64,000 nt of DNA, from positions 1 to 64,000 of the forward strand of contig CAJULW010000010.1 in the NCBI GenBank assembly GCA_910587515.1, given 5' to 3'. This document shows, piece by piece, positions 16,988 through 24,687 of this stretch (positions are counted from its first letter, which is position 1; each line of letters begins with the position of its first letter). The notes under the pieces were generated by a model that searched no databases, had not been told where the DNA came from, and saw only the letters and a list, made by a program, of their open reading frames with translations. This stretch comes from an uncultured Duncaniella sp. (GTDB lineage: Bacteria; Bacteroidota; Bacteroidia; Bacteroidales; Muribaculaceae). A program made the translations under genes and the position numbers.

Positions 16988-17882
16988 CGGATGATTTATT
17001 TTCGGGACTGTAGTTGACGATAGCGTCGGTTATGATGGATAGTTCCTTTTCCCAATCGTATGAAAGCGGGTTTATGCTGATACGAACAAGACCGAGCTGA
17101 GAACTTAGTGATTCAGCTTGTCGGCTATCGAAATCTTTTTGGTAGAAAAACAATTTCGCGCCATGGTTGCCGGCATGGTCTATGACTTCTTTGAGTGCGG
17201 TCATAGAGATGTCTTTGTTATCGGAGTTGCCGGCAGGAATCTGTTCAAGACCATAATCTCGGGCAAAGTAACTTAATGAAGGATGCCACACAAGGAAAGC
17301 TTCGCCTGAATGTCGGGCGAGTTTTGAGCTTATAGCATTGTCAAGCGAGTCAAGCCGAAGTGCGAATTTGTCATAATTCCTTTTGTAGTAACTTGAGTTT
17401 GGCGGATCTATCTCAAGCATGGCGACAAGCATGTTTTTTATGATGATTTTGGCGTTCTTGACGGAGGTCCATGTATGAGGGTCGACAGTGGAATGAGCTA
17501 CGCCTCCGTGATTATGGGTTCCGGTCACCGGTGTGATGCCAAGCGATGTGTTGAAAATCGGAAGTTCCGGAGCTTCCTGCCGTATTTTGTCCAATAAGGC
17601 ATCTTCGAATCCTATGTTGCCCATACGGAGAAATCCGATTGATTTGTTGAGATTTAATATGTGTGTTACGGATGGGTCGTATGTTTCCGGATTAGCTCCG
17701 TTTGCGATGAGGGTCCGGACCTCCACTCGGTCACCTGTGATCTGTTCGAGAAGGTATTTCTGTGGTTCGATGCTTACGGTGACAATTGGGTTTTCATTTG
17801 GAGCCGTGCTGCATGAGACTGTTGATCCCAGACATGCAGACATTAAGCCGATAAGAGTAAGTATATGTGTACTGAATCTCAT
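16977..17882 (-). CDS. Zinc ABC transporter substrate-binding lipoprotein (ZnuA-like)
   Basis: A 301-residue binding protein of the cluster 9 (ZnuA/TroA) family. The N-terminal signal contains lipobox-like cysteines at residues 17 and 24, so it is probably a lipoprotein. Expected metal ligands are visible: a short His loop HNHGGVAH ahead of DPHTWTS, then VWHPSLSYFARDYGL, and an acidic ligand region YQKDFDSRQAE. The long His/Asp-rich loop of E. coli ZnuA is here reduced to a few residues. It leads the group znuA-znuC-crcB, and its stop overlaps the znuC start. Confidence 0.88.
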   Translation of the reverse strand: MRFSTHILTLIGLMSACLGSTVSCSTAPNENPIVTVSIEPQKYLLEQITGDRVEVRTLIANGANPETYDPSVTHILNLNKSIGFLRMGNIGFEDALLDKIRQEAPELPIFNTSLGITPVTGTHNHGGVAHSTVDPHTWTSVKNAKIIIKNMLVAMLEIDPPNSSYYKRNYDKFALRLDSLDNAISSKLARHSGEAFLVWHPSLSYFARDYGLEQIPAGNSDNKDISMTALKEVIDHAGNHGAKLFFYQKDFDSRQAESLSSQLGLVRISINPLSYDWEKELSIITDAIVNYSPENKSSDDE

Positions 17883-17898
17883 TTTTTAGTTGTTTTTG

Positions 17899-18001
17899 CA
17901 AAAGTAGGCATTTTTTAGCAATTCCATATCCCGTATTAAGAAGGTTTTTCAAATGAAGATTGTGTAAACATTTCTTACATAAGGGATATTATGCAAAAGT
18001 A
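17899..18001 (-). promoter_or_regulatory. Two -7 boxes upstream of znuA
   Basis: TACTTTTG occurs twice on the minus strand, at 17906-17899 (immediately before the znuA start, giving a very short leader) and at 18001-17994. Both fit TAnnTTTG, but neither has a clear TTTG at -33. Two starts would suit a metal-regulated gene. No recognisable Zur box was found. Confidence 0.4.
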
Positions 18002-18047
18002 GGGCGGTCATCATCGAAAATATAAGTCGGATGTTTTTGCTCGGTTA

Positions 18048-19109
18048 TTATAGATTGACAAAATGGCATTTTGCGCAGAACGACGGTGTGGTTCCGGTTG
18101 AGAGGTGTGCTCTGAACTGTTTTGCGGCATCGCTGTTAAGAACCGTCCGGACATCCATTTCGTTCACATTGCCGAAGGAATATTCTTTTGAAAACGGTTT
18201 CGCGCAACAAGGTGGTACTTCTCCGTCGTAATTTATCTGAAAATGATTCCAAATGAGCGGACATTTTTTGAATCCTGGGTTCCCGGGGTAGTCCAATCCG
18301 GTAACTTCGACATCTTTGTGGCGGGAGGCGGCATTCCGTGCTTCGTCAAGTGTGGCTAAGAAATCAGGTGAATTGAAAAACTCATAATATTCAGTGCCGA
18401 TGGCTGTCACGCTTGTAAGGTTGAAATATGTGAAACGTACATATCTTACCCCTTTTTTAGCCGCGAAGTCAATCAGTGGCCCCATTGTTTTATAGTTGAG
18501 TTTGGTGATGACAAGGTTGAACATGACATCGACCCCGTGTTGGCGTGCGAGCGGGATAAGTGCGTCGATGTTCTTCTCCAATAATTCGAATGAAGCCCCG
18601 CGCCTTACGTTTTCATATGTTTCCCCTAAACCGTCGGTTGAGATCTGAACTGTGTCTACATAATCCAGTACCGGACCGATCCTTTCGATAAAATCCGGGA
18701 AGTTGGCATTGGTTGAAATGAAAATTACGATGCTTTCTTTCTTTGATTTTATGTAGGCTGCAACTTCTTTTAGGTTGGGAGCGAATAAAGTTTCTCCCAT
18801 TCCCGTAAGACCCATGGATTGGACGTATGGATAACATTGATCAACGATCCGTTTGGCAAGCGCAGTCGGCATTTCTCCCGGCTTCATAGCTTTGCCATAG
18901 TCGTATTCCCTTGGGCATGTGATGCAACGAAGGTTGCATTTATTTGTGAGCTCAAGCGAGATTGTCGTTGGCCAAGGCATTTCTATTGACGTTGGAAACA
19001 GATGGAATAAGCCGCGTTTCAGGTAATTGCGGGAAAAACGGATCAGATCTCTACCGGGATGTGTTCCCTTGATTATATCACATATTTTTCTTAGTTTGCG
19101 CTTTTCCAT
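18048..19109 (-). CDS. Radical SAM/SPASM domain protein
   Basis: Using the ATG at 19109 this is a 353-residue enzyme. The frame is open to 19253, but a -7 box at 19145-19152 would start transcription inside that extension. The radical SAM cluster motif is CNLRCITC (Cys58, Cys62, Cys65), followed by a GMGETL segment that binds SAM. The C-terminal quarter has SPASM-type cysteines (KKCPLIW, EVPPCCAKPF, FCAKCHF) for an extra iron-sulfur cluster. Such enzymes modify peptides, proteins or sugars. No peptide substrate or partner gene is evident nearby, so the substrate is unknown. Confidence 0.85.
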   Translation of the reverse strand: MEKRKLRKICDIIKGTHPGRDLIRFSRNYLKRGLFHLFPTSIEMPWPTTISLELTNKCNLRCITCPREYDYGKAMKPGEMPTALAKRIVDQCYPYVQSMGLTGMGETLFAPNLKEVAAYIKSKKESIVIFISTNANFPDFIERIGPVLDYVDTVQISTDGLGETYENVRRGASFELLEKNIDALIPLARQHGVDVMFNLVITKLNYKTMGPLIDFAAKKGVRYVRFTYFNLTSVTAIGTEYYEFFNSPDFLATLDEARNAASRHKDVEVTGLDYPGNPGFKKCPLIWNHFQINYDGEVPPCCAKPFSKEYSFGNVNEMDVRTVLNSDAAKQFRAHLSTGTTPSFCAKCHFVNL

Positions 19110-19144
19110 GATTTTCAGTCGTTGGCTTACGGATATTTCTATCA

Positions 19145-19152
19145 CAAAAGTA
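19145..19152 (-). promoter_or_regulatory. -7 box of the radical SAM gene
   Basis: TACTTTTG on the minus strand, 36 bases before the chosen ATG at 19109. It supports that start over the longer reading frame. No clear -33 box is visible. Confidence 0.45.
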
Positions 19153-19314
19153 CTCAAAAAAATATAAAACGCATTATGTCTGGGTCGTGAAATAAGTTGT
19201 TTAGTGATGTATGTGCATTGACCGAACATAGAGGTCGTGTATGCGGTTTTCATAATAAAAGTTTTTTCGGTTCATATTGAGAGGGCTTATTGCTGTACTC
19301 TTGGACTTTTTTTG

Positions 19315-19322
19315 TAACTTTG
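19315..19322 (+). promoter_or_regulatory. -7 box of glyS
   Basis: TAACTTTG matches the consensus and lies 85 bases before the ATG at 19407. It falls inside the longest open frame (from 19290), so the longer N-terminus is unlikely. No convincing -33 element is present. Confidence 0.5.
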
Positions 19323-19406
19323 CAACTTACAACAGAGTATTTCATAATTCGGGCATTTGTCTTTACGATCACGGTCCCGGCAATCATTTCCATCAGAAAT
19401 CAAGAA

Positions 19407-20951
19407 ATGGCAACACAAGACGAAGTTTTTAAAAAAATAGTAAGCCATGCCAAGGAGTATGGCTTCGTGTTTCAGTCAAGTGAGATATACGACGGCCTTT
19501 CGGCTGTATATGACTATGGACAAAACGGTGTTGAGCTGAAAAACAACATCAAGCGTTATTGGTGGGATTCGATGACGCTTTTGCATGAGAATATTGTAGG
19601 TATAGATTCCGCCATATTCATGCATCCGACAATCTGGAAAGCATCCGGTCATGTCGATGCTTTCAATGATCCGTTGATTGACAACAAGGATTCCAAGAAG
19701 CGTTATCGCGCAGATGTCTTGATTGAGGAACAGATCGCCAAAATCGAGGACAAAATAGAAAAAGAGGTGTCGAAGGCGGCAAAACGTTTTGGTGATAGTT
19801 TTGACGAAGCTATGTTCCGTGCGACAAATCCACGTGTGCTTGAGCATATAGCCAAGCGTGACGCTCTTCACGAACGTTTCGCAAAAGCGATGAATGACAG
19901 TGATCTTGACGAGCTTAGGTCTATCATTATAGACGAGGAGATTGTGTGTCCGATTTCCGGCACAAAGAACTGGACAGAGGTGCGTCAATTCAATCTCATG
20001 TTCAAGACCGAGATGGGTTCGACCGCTGACGGAGCGATGGCCGTATATCTCCGCCCGGAGACAGCGCAGGGCATTTTTGTCAACTATCTCAACGTACAGA
20101 AAACAGGCCGTATGCGCATACCTTTCGGTATAGCCCAGATAGGCAAAGCATTCCGCAATGAGATTGTGGCTCGTCAGTTCATATTCCGTATGAGGGAGTT
20201 CGAGCAGATGGAGATGCAGTTTTTTGTTCGTCCTGGGTCTGAGATAGAATGGTTTAATAATTGGAAACAATTCCGTCTGCGTTGGCACAAGGCTCTCGGT
20301 CTAGGAGACGAGAAATATCGCTATCATGACCATGAGAAATTGGCTCATTATGCGAACGCTGCCACAGACATCGAATTTCAGATGCCATTCGGTTTTAAGG
20401 AAGTCGAAGGAATACATTCGCGTACGAACTTCGATCTATCCCAGCATGAGAAGTTTTCCGGGAAGAAGATCCAATATTTCGATCCGGAGCTTAACGAAAG
20501 TTATACGCCTTACGTAATTGAGACATCTATCGGTGTTGACCGTATGTTCTTGAGCGTGTTGTGTTCTGCCTACGAGGAGCAGGAACTTGAAGGTGGCGAT
20601 AAGCGTGTCGTGCTTCATCTTCCAGCTCCGCTTGCACCGGTGAAATGCGCGGTCATGCCTTTGGTGCGCAAGGACGGTCTTCCGGAGAAAGCCCGTGAGA
20701 TTGTAAATGAACTTAAATTCGACTTTTCGACTCATTATGAAGAGAAGGACTCGATCGGCAAGCGTTATCGTCGTCAGGACGCGATAGGCACTCCTTATTG
20801 TATTACTGTTGACCATCAGACTCTTGAAGACAATACTGTGACTCTTCGTGAAAGAGATTCTATGGCGCAGAGACGTGTCGGGATCGAGGAACTTCATGGT
20901 ATAATCCATCGTGAAGTTTCGCTGAACGCGCTTCTTCGAAAACTCGCATGA
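19407..20951 (+). CDS. glyS: Glycine-tRNA ligase
   Basis: A 514-residue class II aminoacyl-tRNA synthetase of the homodimeric type, which charges tRNA-Gly. Family segments include YDYGQNGVELKNNIKRYWW near the N-terminus, TAQGIFVNYLNVQ, IPFGIAQIGKAFRNE (motif 2 region) and REFEQMEMQFFV. The anticodon-binding domain begins near VKCAVMPLVRKDG. The ATG at 19407 (MATQDEV) is chosen because the 39-residue extension to 19290 is hydrophobic, atypical and crosses the -7 box. lemA and an FKBP gene follow. Confidence 0.96.
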   Translation: MATQDEVFKKIVSHAKEYGFVFQSSEIYDGLSAVYDYGQNGVELKNNIKRYWWDSMTLLHENIVGIDSAIFMHPTIWKASGHVDAFNDPLIDNKDSKKRYRADVLIEEQIAKIEDKIEKEVSKAAKRFGDSFDEAMFRATNPRVLEHIAKRDALHERFAKAMNDSDLDELRSIIIDEEIVCPISGTKNWTEVRQFNLMFKTEMGSTADGAMAVYLRPETAQGIFVNYLNVQKTGRMRIPFGIAQIGKAFRNEIVARQFIFRMREFEQMEMQFFVRPGSEIEWFNNWKQFRLRWHKALGLGDEKYRYHDHEKLAHYANAATDIEFQMPFGFKEVEGIHSRTNFDLSQHEKFSGKKIQYFDPELNESYTPYVIETSIGVDRMFLSVLCSAYEEQELEGGDKRVVLHLPAPLAPVKCAVMPLVRKDGLPEKAREIVNELKFDFSTHYEEKDSIGKRYRRQDAIGTPYCITVDHQTLEDNTVTLRERDSMAQRRVGIEELHGIIHREVSLNALLRKLA

Positions 20952-21034
20952 TCGCGTATTCCCGTTTGCCTTGGATATATGCGCAACGGGATAAAGAACG
21001 ATAATTGAATAATTCTCCTTATGATTTTATAATT

Positions 21035-21613
21035 ATGAAAATATTTAAACTATTTCTCCTTTTGGGAATGATGATCCCGCTTTTTTCTTCGTGCAATTAT
21101 AATTCGCTCGTTGAAAAAAAACAGGGGGTTGAACAGTCATGGGCCGAGGTACAGAATCAGTATCAGCGTCGTGCCGATCTTATCCCCAATCTTGTTGCGA
21201 CCGTAAAAGGCTATGCCACACACGAGAGCGAAACCCTTGAGAAAGTGACACAAGCCCGTGCCGCTGCGACTTCAGTCAATATCGATGCCTCGGATCTCAA
21301 TGAGGAGACCCTTGCGAAGTTCCAGTCCGCACAAAACGAACTGACCGGTGCCCTGAAATCTCTTCTTGCGGTGACAGAGGCATATCCGGATCTTAAGGCT
21401 AATGAGAATTTCCGTGATCTGCAAGTACAGCTTGAAGGTACTGAAAACAGAATAGCTACGGCCCGTGGACGATATACGCAGGTTGTGGCTGACTATAATA
21501 CATCTATAAAGAAATTTCCCACTAATATTTATGCCGGATGGTTCGGATTCGAATCCCAGCCTCAGTTCAAGGCGGATGATTCGGCCCAGCGTGCTCCAGA
21601 AGTGAAATTTTAA
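21035..21613 (+). CDS. LemA family lipoprotein
   Basis: From the ATG at 21035 (MKIFKLF) the protein has 192 residues. A signal with lipobox FSSC at Cys20 replaces the single membrane helix of the classic LemA. The helical core shows the family pattern: VEQSWAEVQNQYQRRADLIPNLVATVKGYA, then TLEKVTQARAAA, YPDLKANENFRDLQVQLEGTENRIA and YNTSIKKFPTN. LemA proteins form a four-helix bundle of unknown biochemical role, sometimes tied to envelope stress. Six bases separate it from the FKBP gene, so they are co-transcribed. Confidence 0.92.
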   Translation: MKIFKLFLLLGMMIPLFSSCNYNSLVEKKQGVEQSWAEVQNQYQRRADLIPNLVATVKGYATHESETLEKVTQARAAATSVNIDASDLNEETLAKFQSAQNELTGALKSLLAVTEAYPDLKANENFRDLQVQLEGTENRIATARGRYTQVVADYNTSIKKFPTNIYAGWFGFESQPQFKADDSAQRAPEVKF

Positions 21614-21619
21614 TCAGGT

Positions 21620-22180
21620 ATGACAAAGATTTTCAAATCAGTGCTGCTTGTATGCGCTGTTTCCATGTCTTTTATCTCATGTGATAAGGATGATAATGTG
21701 TGGGATGATTACAAAACTTGGCGTATAGCCAATGAAGAATTTTTTGACGAGCAGAGATTCCTTATAGAGCCTGACGGACGCAACAAATATGAAACTCTGA
21801 CTCCGTCATGGAATACGTCAGCCCATATCCTCATCCGTTATCTCAATGACCGTAGCAAGACTGTGGGCAATCTTTCACCGATGCTGACATCAACCGTGGA
21901 TGTCAAATATATAGGGCGTCTGTATAATGGTGTGCCGTTTGATTCGTCTTATCGAATGACCGCGTCTTATGGCGACAGTCTGTTTCGCACAAAACCGTCT
22001 GATGTCATTCAGGGCTGGACTATAGCATTGCTCAATATGCGTGTAGGTGACAGCGCAGAGATTGTGATTCCATATAATCTTGCATATGGCTCCTCTGGGT
22101 CGGGTGTAATCAAACCATATTCGACATTGGTTTTCAATGTCAAACTTGCCGATATACCTTTCTACGAGGTACGTCCTTGA
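21620..22180 (+). CDS. FKBP-type peptidyl-prolyl isomerase lipoprotein
   Basis: A 186-residue lipoprotein (lipobox FISC, Cys21) with an FKBP domain at about residues 85-182. The core reads VDVKYIGRLYNGVPFDSSY, VIQGWTIALLNMRVGDSAEIVIPYNLAYGSSGSGVIKPYSTLVFNVKL in successive strands, matching the family order; it should isomerise prolyl bonds of envelope proteins. The first 60 residues are a Bacteroidales-type N-terminal spacer. It lies between lemA (6 bases) and tgt (34 bases), probably in one transcript. Confidence 0.9.
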   Translation: MTKIFKSVLLVCAVSMSFISCDKDDNVWDDYKTWRIANEEFFDEQRFLIEPDGRNKYETLTPSWNTSAHILIRYLNDRSKTVGNLSPMLTSTVDVKYIGRLYNGVPFDSSYRMTASYGDSLFRTKPSDVIQGWTIALLNMRVGDSAEIVIPYNLAYGSSGSGVIKPYSTLVFNVKLADIPFYEVRP

Positions 22181-22214
22181 TTTCTGGGATATAGAAAACT
22201 TTTGAGATAAGAGT

Positions 22215-23345
22215 ATGGATTTCAAGTTAGAAGCCACGGCCCCTGACACCGCTGCCCGTGCGGGTGTCATAACCACTGACCACGGTCAGATCAAGACCCC
22301 GATATTCATGCCTGTCGGCACTGTGGGGAGCGTAAAAGCAGTACATCAGCGAGAGCTTCGTGACGATATAAAAGCGCAGATAATACTTGGCAATACTTAT
22401 CATCTTTATCTCCGCCCGGGGATAGAGATACTTGAGAGAGCCGGAGGTCTGCATAAGTTTAACGGCTGGGAGCGTCCGATACTTACGGATAGCGGAGGTT
22501 TTCAGGTATTTTCATTGTCATCGAACAGGAAACTGACTGAAGAAGGCGCATGGTTTCGTTCTCATATAGACGGATCGAAGCATCTTTTCACTCCGGAGGG
22601 TGTGGTCGATATCGAACGTTCGATAGGAGCGGATATAATGATGGCTCTTGACGAATGTCCTCCTGGCACAGCGGAATACTCGTATGCGCGCAAGTCTCTT
22701 GACCTTACTCATCGTTGGCTTGCAAGGGGGTGGAAACGTTATAAGGAGACTGAAGGCAAGTATGGCTATAATCAGGCTTACTTCCCCATAGTCCAGGGTG
22801 TGACCTATCCGGATCTTCGTAGAGAATCAGCGAAATTTGTCTCTGAACTCGGTGCGGACGGAAATGCGATAGGTGGCCTTGCCGTTGGAGAGCCGGCGGA
22901 AGTTATGTATGACATGATAGAAGTGGTCAATGAGATACTTCCAGCTGACAAACCGCGTTATCTGATGGGCGTCGGGACACCGGCCAATATCCTTGAAGCT
23001 ATTGATCGCGGAGTGGATATGATGGACTGCGTCATGCCTACGCGCAATGGCCGTAACGGAATGTTATTTACGCGTCATGGAATAATGAATATGCGTAATC
23101 GCAAATGGGCGGATGATTTCACTCCGTTGCAGGAAGATGGGCCAAGCTATGTGGACCGGGCGTATTCCAAGGCTTACGTGCGTCATCTCTTTATCGCAGA
23201 TGAGATTTTGGCCATGCAGATAGCGTCGATTCATAATCTCGCTTTTTATCTTTGGCTTGTCGAGGAGGCGAGGCGGCATATTCTCGCTGGCGATTTCAAA
23301 GTGTGGAAGAAGGATATGCTTGAATGTGTCACCCGCAGGCTTTGA
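22215..23345 (+). CDS. tgt: tRNA-guanine transglycosylase (queuosine synthesis)
   Basis: Tgt exchanges guanine 34 of GUN-anticodon tRNAs for preQ1. The 376-residue TIM barrel has the expected LTDSGGFQVFSL, FPIVQG, GGLAVGEP and DCVMPTRNGRNG blocks. The C-terminal zinc site is altered: aligning with the E. coli enzyme by eye, the three cysteines of CDCYTC become Gly309, Ser311 and Asp314, while the fourth ligand, His340 in IHN, remains. From memory other Bacteroides Tgt sequences show the same loss. queD and queE of the same pathway are at 40-41 kb. Confidence 0.95.
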   Translation: MDFKLEATAPDTAARAGVITTDHGQIKTPIFMPVGTVGSVKAVHQRELRDDIKAQIILGNTYHLYLRPGIEILERAGGLHKFNGWERPILTDSGGFQVFSLSSNRKLTEEGAWFRSHIDGSKHLFTPEGVVDIERSIGADIMMALDECPPGTAEYSYARKSLDLTHRWLARGWKRYKETEGKYGYNQAYFPIVQGVTYPDLRRESAKFVSELGADGNAIGGLAVGEPAEVMYDMIEVVNEILPADKPRYLMGVGTPANILEAIDRGVDMMDCVMPTRNGRNGMLFTRHGIMNMRNRKWADDFTPLQEDGPSYVDRAYSKAYVRHLFIADEILAMQIASIHNLAFYLWLVEEARRHILAGDFKVWKKDMLECVTRRL

Positions 23346-23383
23346 ACAATATTTTTCAATAGACTTAATGGAGCTTTAAGGTT

Positions 23384-24454
23384 TTGAAGATTCTTGATTG
23401 GTACATAATACGTAAATTTCTCGGGACATACGTCTTTGCGATAGCTTTGATTCTGGCGATTACGGTGATGTTTGATATCAACGAGAAGCTTGACGCATTT
23501 CTGAAAGCTCCGTTGAAAGCTACGGTATTTGATTATTTTCTTAATTTTCTACCTTATTTCGCCAATCAGTTCAGTCCGCTGTTCACATTTATCGCTGTTA
23601 TATTTTTTACATCAAAGCTGGCCGACAACTCTGAGATAATAGCGATGCTCTCGACAGGTATGAGCTATAGGAGACTGTTGCGTCCTTATATGGTCAGTGC
23701 CACTGTCATTGCCGCGACGACATATATATTGAGTGCGTATATAATACCGCCTGCAAACGTGAAGCGCATAGACTACACGAATACATACGTCAAAAACAAG
23801 CGTGTGGATTATGGTACGAACATTCAATTGCAGGTCGATAAAGGAGAGATCGCATATATGTCACGCTATGACGCAAACCAGAAAACCGGTTATAAATTTT
23901 CGCTTGAGTCGTTTGTGGACAAGAAACTCGTTTCACGTCTTACTGCCCAGACCATACGTTGGGACACATTGTATCAATGGACAGTTCGTGACTATATGAT
24001 ACGTGATTTCGACGGACAGCGTGAGAAAATACGCCGAGGTTTGCGCCTCGACACTATAATATCCATAGAACCACGTGATTTTCTTATATCGAAAAACGAT
24101 CACGAGACAATGACGTCTCCAGACTTAAGGGAATATATATCACGGCAGAAAGAAAGAGGTGTCGCCAATATCAAGTCTTTTGAGATTGAAAATCACAGGA
24201 GATATGCCATGACGGTGGCTGCTTTTATTCTGACAGTGATAGGAATGTCGTTGTCATCAAGAAAGATAAAAGGAGGCATGGGTGTAAATATAGGAATAGG
24301 ACTTGTGTTGAGTTTCAGCTATATTCTTTTCATGACTGTCACGTCGACATTCGCTGTTTCCGGATACACGTCTCCTATGGTCGCAATGTGGATTCCCAAT
24401 ATTCTTTATACAATTATCGCTATGGTACTTTATTATAAGGTATCGCATCAGTAG
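23384..24454 (+). CDS. LptF/LptG family permease
   Basis: A 356-residue inner-membrane subunit of the lipopolysaccharide exporter. Six helices are arranged as three N-terminal (about 14-33, 48-78, 98-120) and three C-terminal (about 265-285, 298-318, 325-348) around a periplasmic domain. The start is a TTG at 23384: no in-frame ATG precedes it, and homologues begin at the same place (KILDWYIIRKFLGTY). A 12-bp terminator hairpin follows at 24480. It is the standard-length partner of the longer permease at 12622; tgt-lptG adjacency is common in the phylum (known from memory). Confidence 0.9.
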   Translation: MKILDWYIIRKFLGTYVFAIALILAITVMFDINEKLDAFLKAPLKATVFDYFLNFLPYFANQFSPLFTFIAVIFFTSKLADNSEIIAMLSTGMSYRRLLRPYMVSATVIAATTYILSAYIIPPANVKRIDYTNTYVKNKRVDYGTNIQLQVDKGEIAYMSRYDANQKTGYKFSLESFVDKKLVSRLTAQTIRWDTLYQWTVRDYMIRDFDGQREKIRRGLRLDTIISIEPRDFLISKNDHETMTSPDLREYISRQKERGVANIKSFEIENHRRYAMTVAAFILTVIGMSLSSRKIKGGMGVNIGIGLVLSFSYILFMTVTSTFAVSGYTSPMVAMWIPNILYTIIAMVLYYKVSHQ

Positions 24455-24479
24455 ATTTGGATGGATATAAACAATGGCA

Positions 24480-24511
24480 AAGGGGCGTCTCAATCCGCAG
24501 AGATGCCCCTT
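24480..24511 (+). terminator. Hairpin after lptG
   Basis: AAGGGGCGTCTC (24480-24491) pairs with GAGATGCCCCTT (24500-24511), 12 bp with one G-T pair and an 8-base loop. Only a short T-stretch follows, so its strength is uncertain, but it is well placed to end the tgt-lptG transcript. Confidence 0.65.
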
Positions 24512-24594
24512 GTCGTGTGCATGTCGAGTTTTGATTATAGTATTGATTAAGTACTACTTTTTAGGTGCTGTAAAGGTAAATATATTATTTCAAA

Positions 24595-24641
24595 TTACCC
24601 CCCCCAATAGTTAATTATTGTTAACAAATGGGGGGGGGTAA
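24595..24641. repeat. Poly-C / poly-G inverted repeat
   Basis: TTA plus eight C (24595-24605) faces nine G plus TAA (24630-24641) across a 24-base AT-rich loop. The two homopolymer tracts can pair as an 11-bp stem. It lies between the convergent ends of lptG and the repeat-protein gene. Confidence 0.8.
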
Positions 24642-24687
24642 AATATAATGAATTGATAAATAGTAACTTTAATAGAACTGGCCCTTG

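Noticed and set aside
19110..19253. 48-residue N-terminal extension of the radical SAM gene
   Set aside because: The -7 box at 19145-19152 lies inside it and the extension is not like homologous N-termini. The ATG at 19109 is preferred.
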